From Limnephilus marmoratus (taxonomy: Eukaryota; Arthropoda; Insecta; Trichoptera; Limnephilidae): DNA of 64,000 bases. The notes beneath the pieces were generated by a model. It was not told where the DNA came from and made no database searches. It saw nothing but the letters and a program-made list of their open reading frames with translations. The stretch is from assembly GCA_917880885.1 (NCBI GenBank), contig OU862913.1:4650001-4714000 (forward strand). The letters run 5' to 3'. A program made the position numbers and the translations under genes. Below, one piece after another: positions 33,664 through 44,679 of this stretch. How positions within the stretch are numbered: position 1 is the stretch's first letter; the number at the start of each line of letters is the position of its first letter.

Positions 33664-35280
33664 ATAGGGGTGGAGGAAATTTTCGCCGCCCCCTTATTTA
33701 AGTACATAAAACGGTGGGGGGGGGGGGGGGGGGGGGGTTGTAATTATTTTTTTTATAACGACCTATTTATATACGAGCCGGATTGTTTTTAAGTTGATTA
33801 ATTGATGCTCCAAAGTTGATTAATTGAAACTGCGTTAGAACTCCCAAATAATAGTTACACATGCAACAAATTATTTCTCAGAATTTTACAGCATTATGTA
33901 ATTCAAATGTTACGCATCACTCGATGCACGAAGAATCTGCTACTCGTTATTTAATTTATCAGTATATTCTGAACACAAAATTAGTTTGTGGACGGTGTAT
34001 TAAAACTGCACTATGAACATGAAAATGGTTGCTCTTTGATTCTGGCATTAAATAAATAGTCTGCAACTAGAATTTTATAACTGCACATCGAATAACAGAA
34101 TGTTTTCCTTCGAAATGTGTCAGCAGATGAATCCACCTGTCTACATTCTCTACTGGTTTATATTAAATCGGTACTTGGCGAATTAAAACTACATTCAGAA
34201 CATGAAAATGGTTTTTCTATGATTCACGCAGCACACAAATAGTCTGCAAATAGAATAATATAACTGAACTTCAAATAAGAGGATATTTTCCATCGAAATG
34301 AATCAACAGATGAATCCGCAACTGGAAATTTACATTCTCAACACCAAATTGGTTTAAACTAAGTCTGTGTGCGGCGAATTAAAAGTACACTCAGAACATA
34401 AAAATGGTTTTTCTTTGATTCTGGCAGCACAAACAGAGTCTGCAACTAGAATTTTATAACTGAACTTCGAATAAGATAATATTTTCCTTTGAACTATGCC
34501 AGCAGATGAATCCTCAAATGGAATCTGAAAACTGTTTTAACCCTTTGAATAATAAGGAAAAAATATCTATAAACTTTTACCAGTCAATGTATGCGCACAA
34601 AAATCCGGGTTCTTCCCATGCATTTTAAATGCTCCTTTTTATTGTTTTTTTTTATCCTTTCGCAAAAAATAAAATTGTTCTTAAATCTAGATAAAGTAAT
34701 TGTTCTGACGTGCTTATTAGAAAATTATTCTTTCTAAATATTAAAATTTTGATATTGGAAATGTGAATTGGCTAAAAAAAACACGCCCGCGAAAATTAAA
34801 GGACCTAAAATAGAATGAACTTAAAATTTTAAATACAGATTCCTTTTCTTAAAAAAAAATATTAAAGCTGTATCATAACTTTTTATCGCAATCACAAATT
34901 AATTTTAAAATTAAATGTCTGGGATATAGTTTCACAATTATATTTTAAAATTAAATATGTGTGACAATTTGCGTTTCTTGTGATTAGACGGGTTAAATTA
35001 AATCTGTATTTGGCGAATTAAAACTACACTCAGAATATGAAAATGGTATCTTTTTGATATATGACTAACTAGAATTTTATAACTGCACTACGAATACAAT
35101 AATGGCATCTTTCGAAACGTATCAGCAGATGAATAAACAACTGAAATTCATTCGTTAAAAAAATACAATTTTTGATATTTTTAATTAAAATAAAAAGATT
35201 TGGATTCGTAAACGAAAGTATCGTAGAACATTTTCAAATAATGATTTGAAATGGTTTAAATTTTTCCTAGATAATAGTAT
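33664..35280 (-). repeat. Right arm of element A: finger-like remnants and poly(G)
   Basis: It starts with a left-end-like block (GGAGGAAATTTTCGCCGCCC) and a run of about 22 G at 33715-33737. Then, every 100-280 bp, come TTCTGAACAC, TTAAAACTACATTCAGAACA and AAAATGG(T)TTTTCT phrases, remnants of C2H2 fingers on the minus strand (reverse: EKPFSCSEC-FNS). No open frame survives. 34530-34990 has nothing recognisable. Confidence 0.6.
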
Positions 35281-35372
35281 TATTTATTGTGAAAATTTGC
35301 CGCCCCCCTTAAAAGTGCCGCCCGGGGCGGGCCGCCCCCCCGCCCCCCCCACGCTACGCCACTGGGTATTCA

Positions 35373-35890
35373 TAAATAACAACAAGGTTAAAAAAATATT
35401 ATGTTATTTAAAAAGATTAATTCGGTTTTCATTCAAAGTTAAAAATTTCCCATATAAAACATCTCCATTGCCGCCATTTTTTTTACGGATTCGACATTTG
35501 TAAAGTTTCGTTTCAAACTCAATACGCATAAATTACTTGGTTTACCTAAACTAAGAACCTAATGATGAAATGAAGTGTGATTTCCAAAACCTGGGCTTAC
35601 AAATTTAGCTGCTTATGGGTTATTTATTTTTTATAATTATGTGTTGGCAATCATCAGCAGCACTAATTATTTAATTATGTACCAGTCATCATCAGCAACT
35701 ATCTATACGTATATTATCTAAAATATAACAGATTAGGTACTAACACAAAGGTACAAAAGATTAACTGTTGAATAGGTACTAGTCTGTGATACTACAATTG
35801 CCTTAGACGTCAAATCATACAAGTCATTTATGCTTAAAAGTGGACCACCGTTTTTTTTTCATTATGAATAAGTAAAATAATTAAACATAC
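35373..35890. other. Non-coding flank of element A
   Basis: No gene is recognised. AT-rich sequence continuous with 20400-20645 across the element A target site. The tandem phrase AGC(A)GCA(C)TAATTATTTAATTATGT and CATCATCAGCA occur near 35640-35700. Confidence 0.4.
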
Positions 35891-36407
35891 TGTGGTGTCT
35901 TGGGATCGGGTAGTAATAACATCTGTTAATGTTACAATGTTTATTGGTTGCCAGATAAATATGGAGAGAGCGCTCAATAGCGGTACATCCCTTTTATACT
36001 TCCCATACTCGCTATCTCGCTCTCATGCCGTCACCCTCATACACATACGTCACACCCCCACACTTAAAACCTAATTACATACATTTCTTTATTCACAAAT
36101 TTATACAAAACAAAATATCTAAATATTTCCATTCCATAGTATATGTAATTATTCTTGTTCTTCATGTGTAGCGTGGGCGTTGACCTCGAGGGCGTAACCT
36201 CCCCTCCCATGGTGTAGGTGACCTGCAAAAATTAGAGGAATTAGGAAATCTGGTCATGTCCACATCCGAGAGTGGACCCAGGTCCAGCAAATCATCAGAC
36301 CTGTCACACTCCCCCCACCTAACCTTCCTCTCTGAAATCTGATCATGGTGGCGTTTCCAAATTTGACCCGTAGACATAATTTTAACTAAATAAATCCTAT
36401 TCCCCAA
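35891..36407 (-). mobile_element. Ty3/gypsy 3' end: LTR plus pol tail
   Basis: On the minus strand a short pol C-terminus (36407-36162) is followed by a G-rich tract (GTGTGGGGG) and then an LTR of 164 bp (36054-35891) running TGTGACGTATG...GACACCACA. The LTR has a TATAAAAGGG box and an AATAAA signal. Nothing upstream of the pol tail is recognisable as gypsy, so this is a 5'-truncated fragment. Confidence 0.75.
36162..36407 (-). pseudogene. Ty3/gypsy integrase C-terminal tail
   Basis: The frame from 36407 reads MGNRIYLVKIMSTGQIWKRH, then HDQISERKVRW. The pattern (Y)xVxxxxGxxWKRHxDQI is the end of gypsy-type integrases. An acidic, proline-rich tail follows. The catalytic core is absent. Confidence 0.72.
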
Positions 36408-37069
36408 TCATTATTAAAATTTCACGATTTGGTCCATTCAGTGATTAGCCACGTTCCGTTTCGTAACAGGGCTCCATGATATCGTAATAAATATTAAACT
36501 TGCACACTTTACAAACACTATTTATTATTTCAAATTTATAAATTTGTCATTATTTGTCACTTGCGAAATGTAGATGCACGTATGTTTAAATCAAATTACG
36601 TACCCCGAATGAATAGGACATCCTGTAAGTACAGCCTCAAAAGGGTGTCGATAAACTTGCCTCTCTTCTAACGAGTTACAATAAGTGGGCGTAAGCAAGA
36701 CAGAGAGCCTTATCGGATTTGTGGGCGTCGCTAGACATTCACACAGATAGACCAATACATCAATACTAAGCATTTTTATTGCTTCCAACTTAAAGTGTTT
36801 TACCTATAAGTACAACGAACTTATTACCTAACCATTTTTCAAATGTAAAACACTTAGGTAGAGAATAAATATGTAACGTCGCTCAAAGTTTTGTAAATAT
36901 TGTGCATGTAATGCTTCTAATTTAAAGTTTTTTTGCCTAAATCAAAACATATGCGCTGCACCGCCGCAATAATGATATCCATATAAGTGAGGTTCGTAAC
37001 GAATGAATCTGACGTTTCCAACCGCTTAGGTACTGTGTACATACAACACACAACTTCCACGGACTGAGA
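36408..37069. other. Non-coding stretch
   Basis: No gene, transposon terminus or repeat of other window parts was recognised here. Confidence 0.4.
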
Positions 37070-37391
37070 TCGGATTGACATGAGCATGCTCATAAGCTAG
37101 CCTGTACACACATGCTTAGAGGCTTCCCCTTCCACCCGATAATCCAATGAGCATGCTCATTAATCAAATGGCTTTAGGTACTGACACACATGCTCACAGA
37201 AGCCGGCTTATGAGCATGCTCATTAATGAGTACGCTCCTGTCAAAAATGGTCAACTGTACACATTTGCTCAATAATGAGCAGGCTTGGTTTGAGCTTTCT
37301 CGTGAATGAGCGTGCTCAAAGCCAACATTTGAACACACATGCTATTTAATGAGCATGCTCATGTCAAATCTACCTGTCAAATAAATAAATG
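37070..37391. mobile_element. Palindrome-rich PIF-like element, left part
   Basis: 37070-37167 duplicates 39690-39805 (ATGAGCATGCTCATAAGCTA..., CTTAGAGGCTTCCCCTTCC). From 37168 GGTACTGACACACATGCTC opens a block nearly identical to 7411-7610. TTA precedes GGTACTG. The block is cut at 37391 by the 1910-bp TIR element and resumes at 39302. Confidence 0.65.
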
Positions 37392-37760
37392 CAGGGATGT
37401 TCTGCACAAAAAAAAATATTTCCCTAGATTTCGAGGTGAAATTTCCCTAGATTGCACTAGACTAGGGGTACACTTGGCAAATCAAAACTCGAGTCGGCGG
37501 GGGGTTGTCGGAGTTTGAAATAAAGGACTTGGAAAGTGATATTCCTTTCATATATGTATAATAAACTTTTTTTATATTTCTTGGGCATTAAGTTTTATTT
37601 TATTTTATTATTTTATTTAAGTTACTTACTGAATTTTTTTTATTAAAAAAAGTTAATAAAATTTAAGTAACAAATGTACATAGAAAATAAAACTTTTCAA
37701 AACAAAATACATAATAATCATATCGAAGGAAGCAAACACTTTGTGGTGTGACATTATATA

Positions 37761-37839
37761 TTAAATGAAAGAACACACTTTGTAAAACACCACTTTTTAT
37801 GTAAAAGTGGTGTTTTACAAAGTGTGTTCTTTCATTTAA
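37761..37839. repeat. Perfect 37-bp inverted repeat with 5-nt loop
   Basis: The arms 37761-37797 and 37803-37839 are exact reverse complements (TTAAATGAAAGAACACACTT... at the start), separated by TATGT. It lies within element C. It would form a strong hairpin in DNA or RNA. Confidence 0.95.
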
Positions 37840-38034
37840 TACATAATAATCACATTTACGCAATTACCTACGTAGCTACCTGATTGTGTAACACTAATCC
37901 TGTTATATGTTAATTAATATGATTTATTAATTGGAAAGATTTCAAACTTGCTCGATGTTCTTATAATACTGTGCTATTCCAAATAAAAACACTTTTTGTT
38001 AAGGGAAATAATAATTTTAAAGTATGTAACTAAC

Positions 38035-38905
38035 CAACTAACCATCACGCCGTTTCCCCGCAGGGGTAGGCAGAGAGGACGGACCGTCAAACAACTCGGT
38101 CTTGGCACACACTTCTTGCCTCGTTCACATTCATACATCGTCTCGTACATGCTCTTCTATTATTCTCTTGACATATCCCGACTCAAGTATCTGATTCACT
38201 TGGTCGTGCCATGTCTTTCTCGGGCGTCCCCGATTTCTTTTACCATTCACATCTGCGTCATATATTCTCCTTACAGTCCTTTCCTCGTTCATTCGCTCTA
38301 CATGCCCAAACCATTGGAGCGTTCGTTTCTTGATTTTACTCATTACGCTTACATCAGCCTTGCATTCTTTGCGTATTTCCACATTTCTCACACGATCATA
38401 CATGGTTTTCACACATACGCCTCAGAGAACTCATTTCTATAGCATTCAGTCAACTTTCATCCTTCCTCTGCCAGTTCCATGCCTCACTGCCATACATCAG
38501 GGTAGGTACCAGTACTCTATTATGGACGGCTAGTTTCGCGTCTTTGGACACTTTTTTGTTGTTGCCAACGCCGTTCAGTCCTTCATTAATAGAGTTACCA
38601 GCGTTCACCCTTCTTTCAATGTCTCTATCAGCCTTCCCATCTCTCGTAAACATACTTCCCAAATAAACAAACTCTTCCACCTGCTCCAAGTATTCATCGT
38701 TCACAACTATATTGCATACTGTTTTCGTATTCTCTCTTTCAAACACCATGACTTTAGACTTACTTACATTCATCATTAACTCATTCTTCATACATACTTC
38801 TTTCATCCTTGACACGAAAGACTGTAGATCTTCCATACTGTTAGATATCAGCACCGCATCATCAGCATACAACAGGCAACATACTTTCAGATTACTCAAT
38901 TTCGC
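38035..38905 (-). pseudogene. LINE reverse-transcriptase C-terminal half
   Basis: Best copy of the non-LTR family also found at 11.7, 14.6 and 54.9 kb. The frame 38899-38450 reads LKVCCLLYADDAVLISNS, with the YADD catalytic motif, then KVMVFERENTK, FVYLGSMFTRDGKADRDIER and LVPTLMYGSEAWNW. After a frameshift, 38412-38131 gives KIKKRTLQWFGHVERMNEER and GKRNRGRPRKTWHDQVNQIL. The 3' end is CGGGGAAACGGCGTGATGG plus TTAGTTAG repeats rather than poly(A). The 5' half is missing. Confidence 0.85.
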
Positions 38906-39301
38906 GCCGGAACACTCAATTTCAAACGGAATTCCAAATTAAAAAAAAACACTTTGCAAAATAAAAATCAACCGCAATCACCGAAAAAACGGAACTTAAA
39001 ACTTAAATTAAATTTTTTTTTTCAGAAGTCTCCATTTATCTTTTTAGATACATAATTTAATTTTGAATTGTCAGTGTTAAAAATAACATTGCTTGATAAC
39101 ATTGCATGTACTTACATCAACAATATTTAAGATTCATGGGAATCCCAAAAATATATATATAATACTAGTAATATTGTCATTTGTAATAAAAAATTTGCCA
39201 GAGTTCGAAATTTCTCTAGATTATGTGCTGATTTCCCTTTTCCCTAAAAAACATTTTTCTCCCCTAAATCTAGGGAAATTTCCCTAGACATACCATCACT
39301 G

Positions 39302-40087
39302 AATAAATGTCAAATAGAGTCGGTTTCATTCGCTCAGAACTCAGAACTAAACAAAATAATATTACTGATTGTAATGCAATTATTTAAGAATCTTCTGACG
39401 TAAAAAAATAAGACTTTGATTGGCTTCCAAGTTGTCAACAAATCCGAAAATGACTAAATATAAAAAAATGAATGCTAATTTCAATAGAATGTGGTTTCAT
39501 TTTGGAGGTAAAGGAGCTTTTGGGGAATTTGGAAATCTATTGTGGGTATTTTAGTGACCTTGTGTTCCAAATATATTCGTGATCACTAGGTCAATGCGTA
39601 ATTCCCATAATAAATCACGGAAAACGAGGTTTTTCGTCTCCCCAGCGGGTTATTTTGACACATTTTGACATTTTAGCTAAGAATGCGCAGGCGCAAACTG
39701 AGATCGAATTGACGTGAGCATGCTCATAAGCTAGCCTGTTCACACATGCTTAGAGGCTTCCCCTTCCACCCGATAATCCAATGAGCATGCTCATTAATCA
39801 AATGGCTGTTGATTTGTGAGCATGCTCATTCGGCTTGAAATGAGCATGCTCATTACTAGCAATGTCACTGACACACATGCTACAAGGTAGCAATTGCTAC
39901 TAGGTAGCATGCTCTTTGGCTTCAAATGAGCATGTGTGCCCGTAGCATTTTGATTTGTGAGCAAGCCCAGTCGGCTTGAAATGAGCATGCTCATTACTAG
40001 CAACGTCACTGACACACATGCTACTAGGTAGCAATTGCTACTAGGTAGCATGCTCTTTGGCTTCAAATGAGCATGTGTGCCCGTAGC
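39302..40087. mobile_element. Palindrome-rich PIF-like element, right part
   Basis: 39310-39480 resembles 7620-7800 (CATTCGC, AGAACTAAACAAA, AATTATTTAAGAATCTT). No usable frame remains. From 39700 on come ATGAGCATGCTCAT palindromes and the 139-bp tandem repeat. Its end adjoins repeat R at 40088. Confidence 0.6.
39811..40087. repeat. Tandem repeat, two units of about 139 bp
   Basis: Each unit contains GAGCATGCTCATT..., CACTGACACACATGCTAC, GGTAGCAATTGCTACTAGG and AAATGAGCATGTGTGCCC. The units differ by only a few bases. Both contain nested palindromes (GAGCATGCTC, AGCAATTGCT). Confidence 0.9.
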
Positions 40088-40734
40088 AATAAGGCCAGAG
40101 AAAAGATTCTAGAATTGTCTATGATTTTATTATTGTCTATGTATAACCTATAAATATTGTTGACACGTGCTTTTTTCACTGTCAAAATGTCATCTTGTTT
40201 CCAAAATGTGTTTAATCCATGCAGTTAGTTATTGTTCCACGCTTGTGATGGTTATTGGTAAGTACTAATGCTTATATTCAGTTTAAGCACCGGCGTTTAT
40301 TTTATTTTGATTTATGAACATTGTTTTCTTTTACCCACCTCACTACTCACTAGACAAAGTCTATTATAATATTAATCACGCTCTTCAATTTGGTAGCGGC
40401 CTTTATCCAAAATCAAACTGAACTACCAATGTTTTTTAAATTGGGTAAGGCTTAAATTACGCCAATCGATTCACTAGGTAATCCATTTGGTGTTTTGTTA
40501 AAGGAAAATTTAAATTGTTAATCAGACGTCTACCTTTTTCAATATAAGTGTTTCGATAGCATTTAAAACATGCATAACCAATATTCGGCTAGAAACGATA
40601 TTGCCTTACCCTATAAAAGGTTTACGTTTACATGTTTACTTTCGATATGGATATACAGAGTTAACCAATGATTGATTACGATTCTCTCAATCGATTTTAA
40701 ATGTCAACTCCAAGGTCGAGGTAGTAACAATAAG
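40088..40734. repeat. Repeat R, copy 2, with empty piggyBac site
   Basis: Reverse complement of 382-743 plus 3133-3418, with a single TTAA at about 40375 where copy 1 holds the piggyBac-like element. It continues through the foldback MITE at 40735. The far boundary of R beyond 41323 cannot be set, because copy 1 runs off the window. Confidence 0.85.
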
Positions 40735-41315
40735 CGGTAAAATGCAGATCCGGGCACAGTTTGGAAATTTAATAAAAGGCACTTTCTAGATGAGAAAAGT
40801 GTGGAGAAGATGAATAAAAAATAAATTAAGGCGCGCTCGGCAAAATTGAGGGAGATACAACCGTTCAAAGTATTTAAAAATTCACTTCGCGAACTGATAT
40901 TGACAGTTCGTTGTTCGTTCGCCATGTTTTCACTGCTTAGGTATGTTGGATCCCAGACCTAATACAGAATTAATAGTACGCCAGAATCACAAACCATGTT
41001 GCACAAACCTAGCGTAGCCGATAAACCACTCGAAAACTGGGATGTTTTTCTTGCCTTGACGCGAGCAGGCGTTATAAAGGGGCACTTTTTTGTATCACAA
41101 ACCATGTTTAGCGTATTAGGTTATAAACAAATGGCGGGTGGACTGTCAATATCAGTTTGTGAAGTGAAATTTTAAATACTTTGAACGGTTGTATCTCCCT
41201 CAATTTTGCTGAGCGCGCCTTAATTTTTGTTTTATTCAGTTTTTCCACACTTTTCTCATCTAGAAAGTGCCTTTTTATTTAATTTCCAGACATTGCCGGG
41301 ATCTGTATTCCTCCC
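40735..41315. mobile_element. Foldback MITE, copy 3 (581 bp), 8-bp duplication ACAATAAG
   Basis: Complete copy with CGGTAAAATGCAGATCC and GGGAGGAATACAGATCC ends and long complementary arms. ACAATAAG lies directly outside (40727-40734 and 41316-41323). Confidence 0.93.
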
Positions 41316-41323
41316 ACAATAAG

Positions 41324-41668
41324 TATATCCTTACAAATATGCGTTATGCGTACGATAAACATTGTGTTAACAGAATATTCCAACCAAACAAAATATTCAA
41401 AGGTCACTCAAATTAGAGTTCTGTTAAAACAATATTCTATTTCAGGTAACTATATTTGTTTGGGCGTTAAACAATCACTTGCCGCTACCACAGTAGTGCC
41501 ATGGATCTAAAAAATCCATAAACTCTTTCTCTCAAGGTGGAACCATGGACACAATTTTATTTTTCAAAAAATTATTAACAATCCAAATTATTTTACTAAT
41601 GAATTTTGAAATTTAATCATAATTGTTTCAAAATTACCTGAGTGAGATAGCAACAGTCTACGGTTAAT
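41324..41668 (+). pseudogene. Copy of the zinc-finger gene's first coding exon, truncated
   Basis: 41446-41530 repeats the acceptor region and start of the exon at 54269: TTCAGG, CTTGCCGCTACCACAG, GCCATGGATCTA. The codons read MDLKNP, then TAA, where the intact exon reads MDLLNPVET. The rest of 41324-41668 shows no gene. Confidence 0.6.
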
Positions 41669-41767
41669 GGTACTGACAGGCACGTTCATTAGTAGCATGC
41701 TCTCTTACTACTAATAAGCTAATGCTACCTTGTAGCATACTCATTTATGAGCAAGTGTGTTAGTACC
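41669..41767. mobile_element. 99-bp palindromic MITE of the GGTACTGACAC family
   Basis: Ends GGTACTGACAGGCACGTTCAT and the inverse of GGTACTAACACACTTGCTCAT enclose TAGCATGCTC and TAATGCTACC palindromes. It is related in sequence to 7411 and 37168. No clear target duplication was resolved. Confidence 0.65.
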
Positions 41768-42039
41768 TACCATAATATAACGATTGTATCTACTGGAACT
41801 TTCTTCTTATTTTCCCAGAAATTTGACAATGCTGACGTCAGTCATAGTAATATCTGTTAGTTTGTAATTAAATAGACTCAATTATTAAGGTGCAGACGTA
41901 TTTTATTGTCAGGTAAACAAAACACTAGTTGACTCAATTTCAAACAGAAGAAAAATAACAAAAGAAGATTGTTCCGGAACTATCAGTGTTGCCAGCATCA
42001 AATACTCCAACACCCTCCCCATTTGATGATACCCTGATT

Positions 42040-44660
42040 TCAAATGCATCTCATCAATTTCTCTCTATCCAAAGCTTTGGTGAGAGAGTCGGCTACCATT
42101 TTAGTTGTAGGGATGTATTTGAATTCAATTAGTTGGCATTGGATCTTCTCACGAAGGAAGTGATGTCGCACATCTATATGTTTGGTTCTGGATTGGTAAC
42201 ACCCATTCACAGCTAGATTTGCCGCTCCCTGGTTGTCCACGTGGATTGTAGGAGGATTGTAGGAGTGTCATATACTGCACTGTCGATTTCCTGATCCAGA
42301 CCTCTTAACCACAATGCCTCCTGTGTCGCAGCAGACATGGACATGTACTCTGCTTCGGTTGTCGATAGCGCCACAGTTGGTTGTTTTTTTGTCCCCCAAG
42401 AAACAGCTCCTTTACATTTAGTAAAAACGTAGCCTGTCACAGATCGCCTTTCGTCACAATCACTGGCCCAATCAGCATCACAGAAACCAACAATTGAAGA
42501 GGGTGTGCATCCATCAAACTCCAGTTTCCAATCTGCAGTACCCTTTAAGTAACGCATAATTCGTTTGACTGCAGCCCAGTGCGCTTGACCTGGATTGTTA
42601 TTGAAACGACTCACATTACTAACCGCAAATGAAATGTCAGGTCGGGTAACTTGAGAGGCAAATAACAAACTACCGACTGCCTCTTGGTAAGGAATATTTT
42701 TCATCATGGCTGAGGTGTTCTCATCCTTTGGTGATTGTTTTGTGAGTTTTTCATTAGGACTTAGTGGTGTGTCCCCAGGGTTGCATCCCCATACATATTG
42801 AAGCGCTTCAGAACCTGATCAATATAGCTCCGTTGACTTATCCACAGCTTCTTGTTTTGCCTGTCTCGAGTCAACTGGAATCCCAACACATATTTGGTTT
42901 CACCGATATCAGTCATCTTGAAACTTTCTTTGAGCTGATTTTTAACAGCATATTTCTGTGATTCACCCAAACAGCAATGATCAACACAGTCGCATTTTCA
43001 TTTTTCACATACACACATGGATCATATCTTGACTGTTGAAACCCAATATTCTTCAGGCATGCATCCAATTTTATGTTCCAAACACGGCTTGATTGTTTTA
43101 ATCCATATAGACTTTTCCTTAGGCGACAAACTTTATCAGACTTTTGGTATCCTGTTGGTTGGTACATGTAGATTTCCTCCTGAAGATCGCCCTGGAGAAA
43201 TGCTGAAACAGCGTCCATCTGATCTATGTCCAAATCAAGTTCAGCCGCTAATGCCATTAAGTATCGAATTGAACCACAACCCTTCACTACTAGACGAGCC
43301 TTACGCTGGACTATATTCCCATTTGCATCTCTCTTTGTGCGAAAAACCCATTTGCTGTTTAAAGGTTTTCTGTCAGATGGAAGATCGACCAGTTCCCATG
43401 TGTTGTTATCCATTTGTGATTCCATTTCACGGTCCATTGCTTCAATCCAAAGTTGTTTATCTGATCGTTAATGGTTAAGGGATCTGAGGGTTCATCACTA
43501 ACACCAGTATAAACTACAAAATCATCATATTTTTTGGGAAGATTCCTAACCCTGTCCTGCCTTCTAAGACCAGACTGTAAGTCTACAACGTGCGGATTTA
43601 GCAAGTGTTCAGTATCCCGTATATCCGCAATGTCCTCTGAATCCACTGAGCCAACTTTTTCGGGTGAGTCCTTAGATACAATATCTTCATTTATTGAGGA
43701 ACATTCATCTTCCGCTGCAGGAAAGAAAGATCCTCTTGAATTATCCTGTTTCCCTGTGCGGAGTGAAACTCCTTCCTCATTCTCAGAGAAAATGACATCT
43801 CTTGATGCAAAAATACAATTATTGTTAGGGTCATACAAACGATAAGCCTTGGACAGAATACTACATCCCATCATAATGCATGGTTTTGATTTAGGGTCTA
43901 ACTTTTTTCGGTGTGCATCCGGAATGTGTGCATAGGCTTTGCAGCCAAATACCCTTACATGTTTTACGGTAGGTTTTCTTCCTGACCACATTTCCTCGGG
44001 AGTTTTATCCACATTTTTGCTGGGCGAACGATTCATCAAGTAGACTGTAGTGAAGACTGATTCAGCCCAAAAAATATTTGGGAGGTTAGCTTCAATCAAA
44101 AGACACCTGGCACGCTCCAGGATTGATCTATTCAGTCTTTCCGCCCGACCATTCTGTTCCGGTGTATATGGAACCGTGGTTTGGTGTTCAATACCACAAT
44201 CACGCAGGATTTTGTCTAATCGCTTGTTGCAAAATTCACCTCCATTATCAGTACGGAGAGTCTTGATTCTCTTTCGAGTTTGCGTTTCAACATGTTTTTT
44301 AAATGTTTCAAAACACTCTGCCACCTGATCTTTTGTCACAAGAAAATATACAAAGGATTTTCTACTGAAATCATCAAAAAAGTGAGAATATATGTAGAGC
44401 CAGATAATGAATTTGTCTGCATTGGTCCTACAAGATCTGAGTGGATCACTTCAAGTAGTCTTGCAGCTCTAGAGTTGCTCGATTGGAAAGGCAACCTGTG
44501 GCCCTTCCCTTTCACACAAACTTCACATACATCTGGTGGGTTACACGAGGAAAACTGAATTCCATGAACTAATCCATTTTTCAATTTATTTAAATTATCA
44601 TAATTTAGGTGGGCCATTCTTCTGTGCCAAAGAGCTAAATATGTTGACGGTGAAGCAAAC
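42040..44660 (-). pseudogene. Ty1/copia integrase, reverse transcriptase and RNase H
   Basis: From the right: the pre-integrase finger (HRRMAHLNYDNL...CEVCVKGK) and integrase to 44336, a frameshift, then RTDNGGEFCNKRLDKIL and PYTPEQNGRAERLNR (44339-43359). Next come reverse transcriptase blocks NSKWVFRTKRDANGN and MDAVSAFLQGDLQEEIYM. About 20 residues are missing after ARLVVKGC. A second deletion joins VLIIAV directly to ESQKYAVKN, removing the YVDD catalytic motif. RNase H follows (GFCDADWASDCDERRSVTGY, ALSTTEAEYMS), with a frameshift at about 42240 before the KHIDVRHHFLRE tail. It is inactive. Confidence 0.92.
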
Positions 44661-44679
44661 TGTGTATTTGAATGTACTT

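Larger units (their letters stand above)
20654..35364. mobile_element. Composite hAT-like TIR element A (14.7 kb), 8-bp duplication GGTATTCA
   Basis: The left end CAGTGGCGTAGCGTGGGG and right end CCCACGCTACGCCACTG are inverted repeats followed by G/C-rich stretches (CGGCCGCCCGGGCGG; GCCGCCCGGGGCGG) and AAAATTT-GCCGCCCCC. GGTATTCA flanks both ends (20646-20653 and 35365-35372). Nested inside are element B, the BEL/Pao element and a 760-bp internal duplication. The residual body is made of degenerate C2H2-finger-like repeats. Left-end-like sequence (GGAGGAAA-TTT-CGCCG...) recurs at about 25143 and 33668, suggesting several partial copies in tandem. No transposase of its own was seen. Confidence 0.85.
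37392..39301. mobile_element. TIR element C (1910 bp), 8-bp duplication AATAAATG
   Basis: Ends CAGGGATGTTCTGCAC and CAGTGATGGTATGTCT read inward and share internal TTTCCCTAGATTT motifs. AATAAATG flanks both sides (37384-37391 and 39302-39309). Its right half recurs at 59892-60300. It carries a 37-bp perfect hairpin and a LINE fragment. CAG ends with an 8-bp duplication point to hAT; no transposase is present. Confidence 0.9.

Noticed and set aside
39794..40066. An open minus-strand frame of 90 codons with an internal 45-residue repeat
   Set aside because: It simply reads through the two 139-bp palindromic tandem units; there is no start context, no homology, and the units are multiples that happen to stay open.
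39690..40087. CRISPR-like regular repeats
   Set aside because: Only two units, palindromic transposon sequence, no spacers, eukaryotic context.
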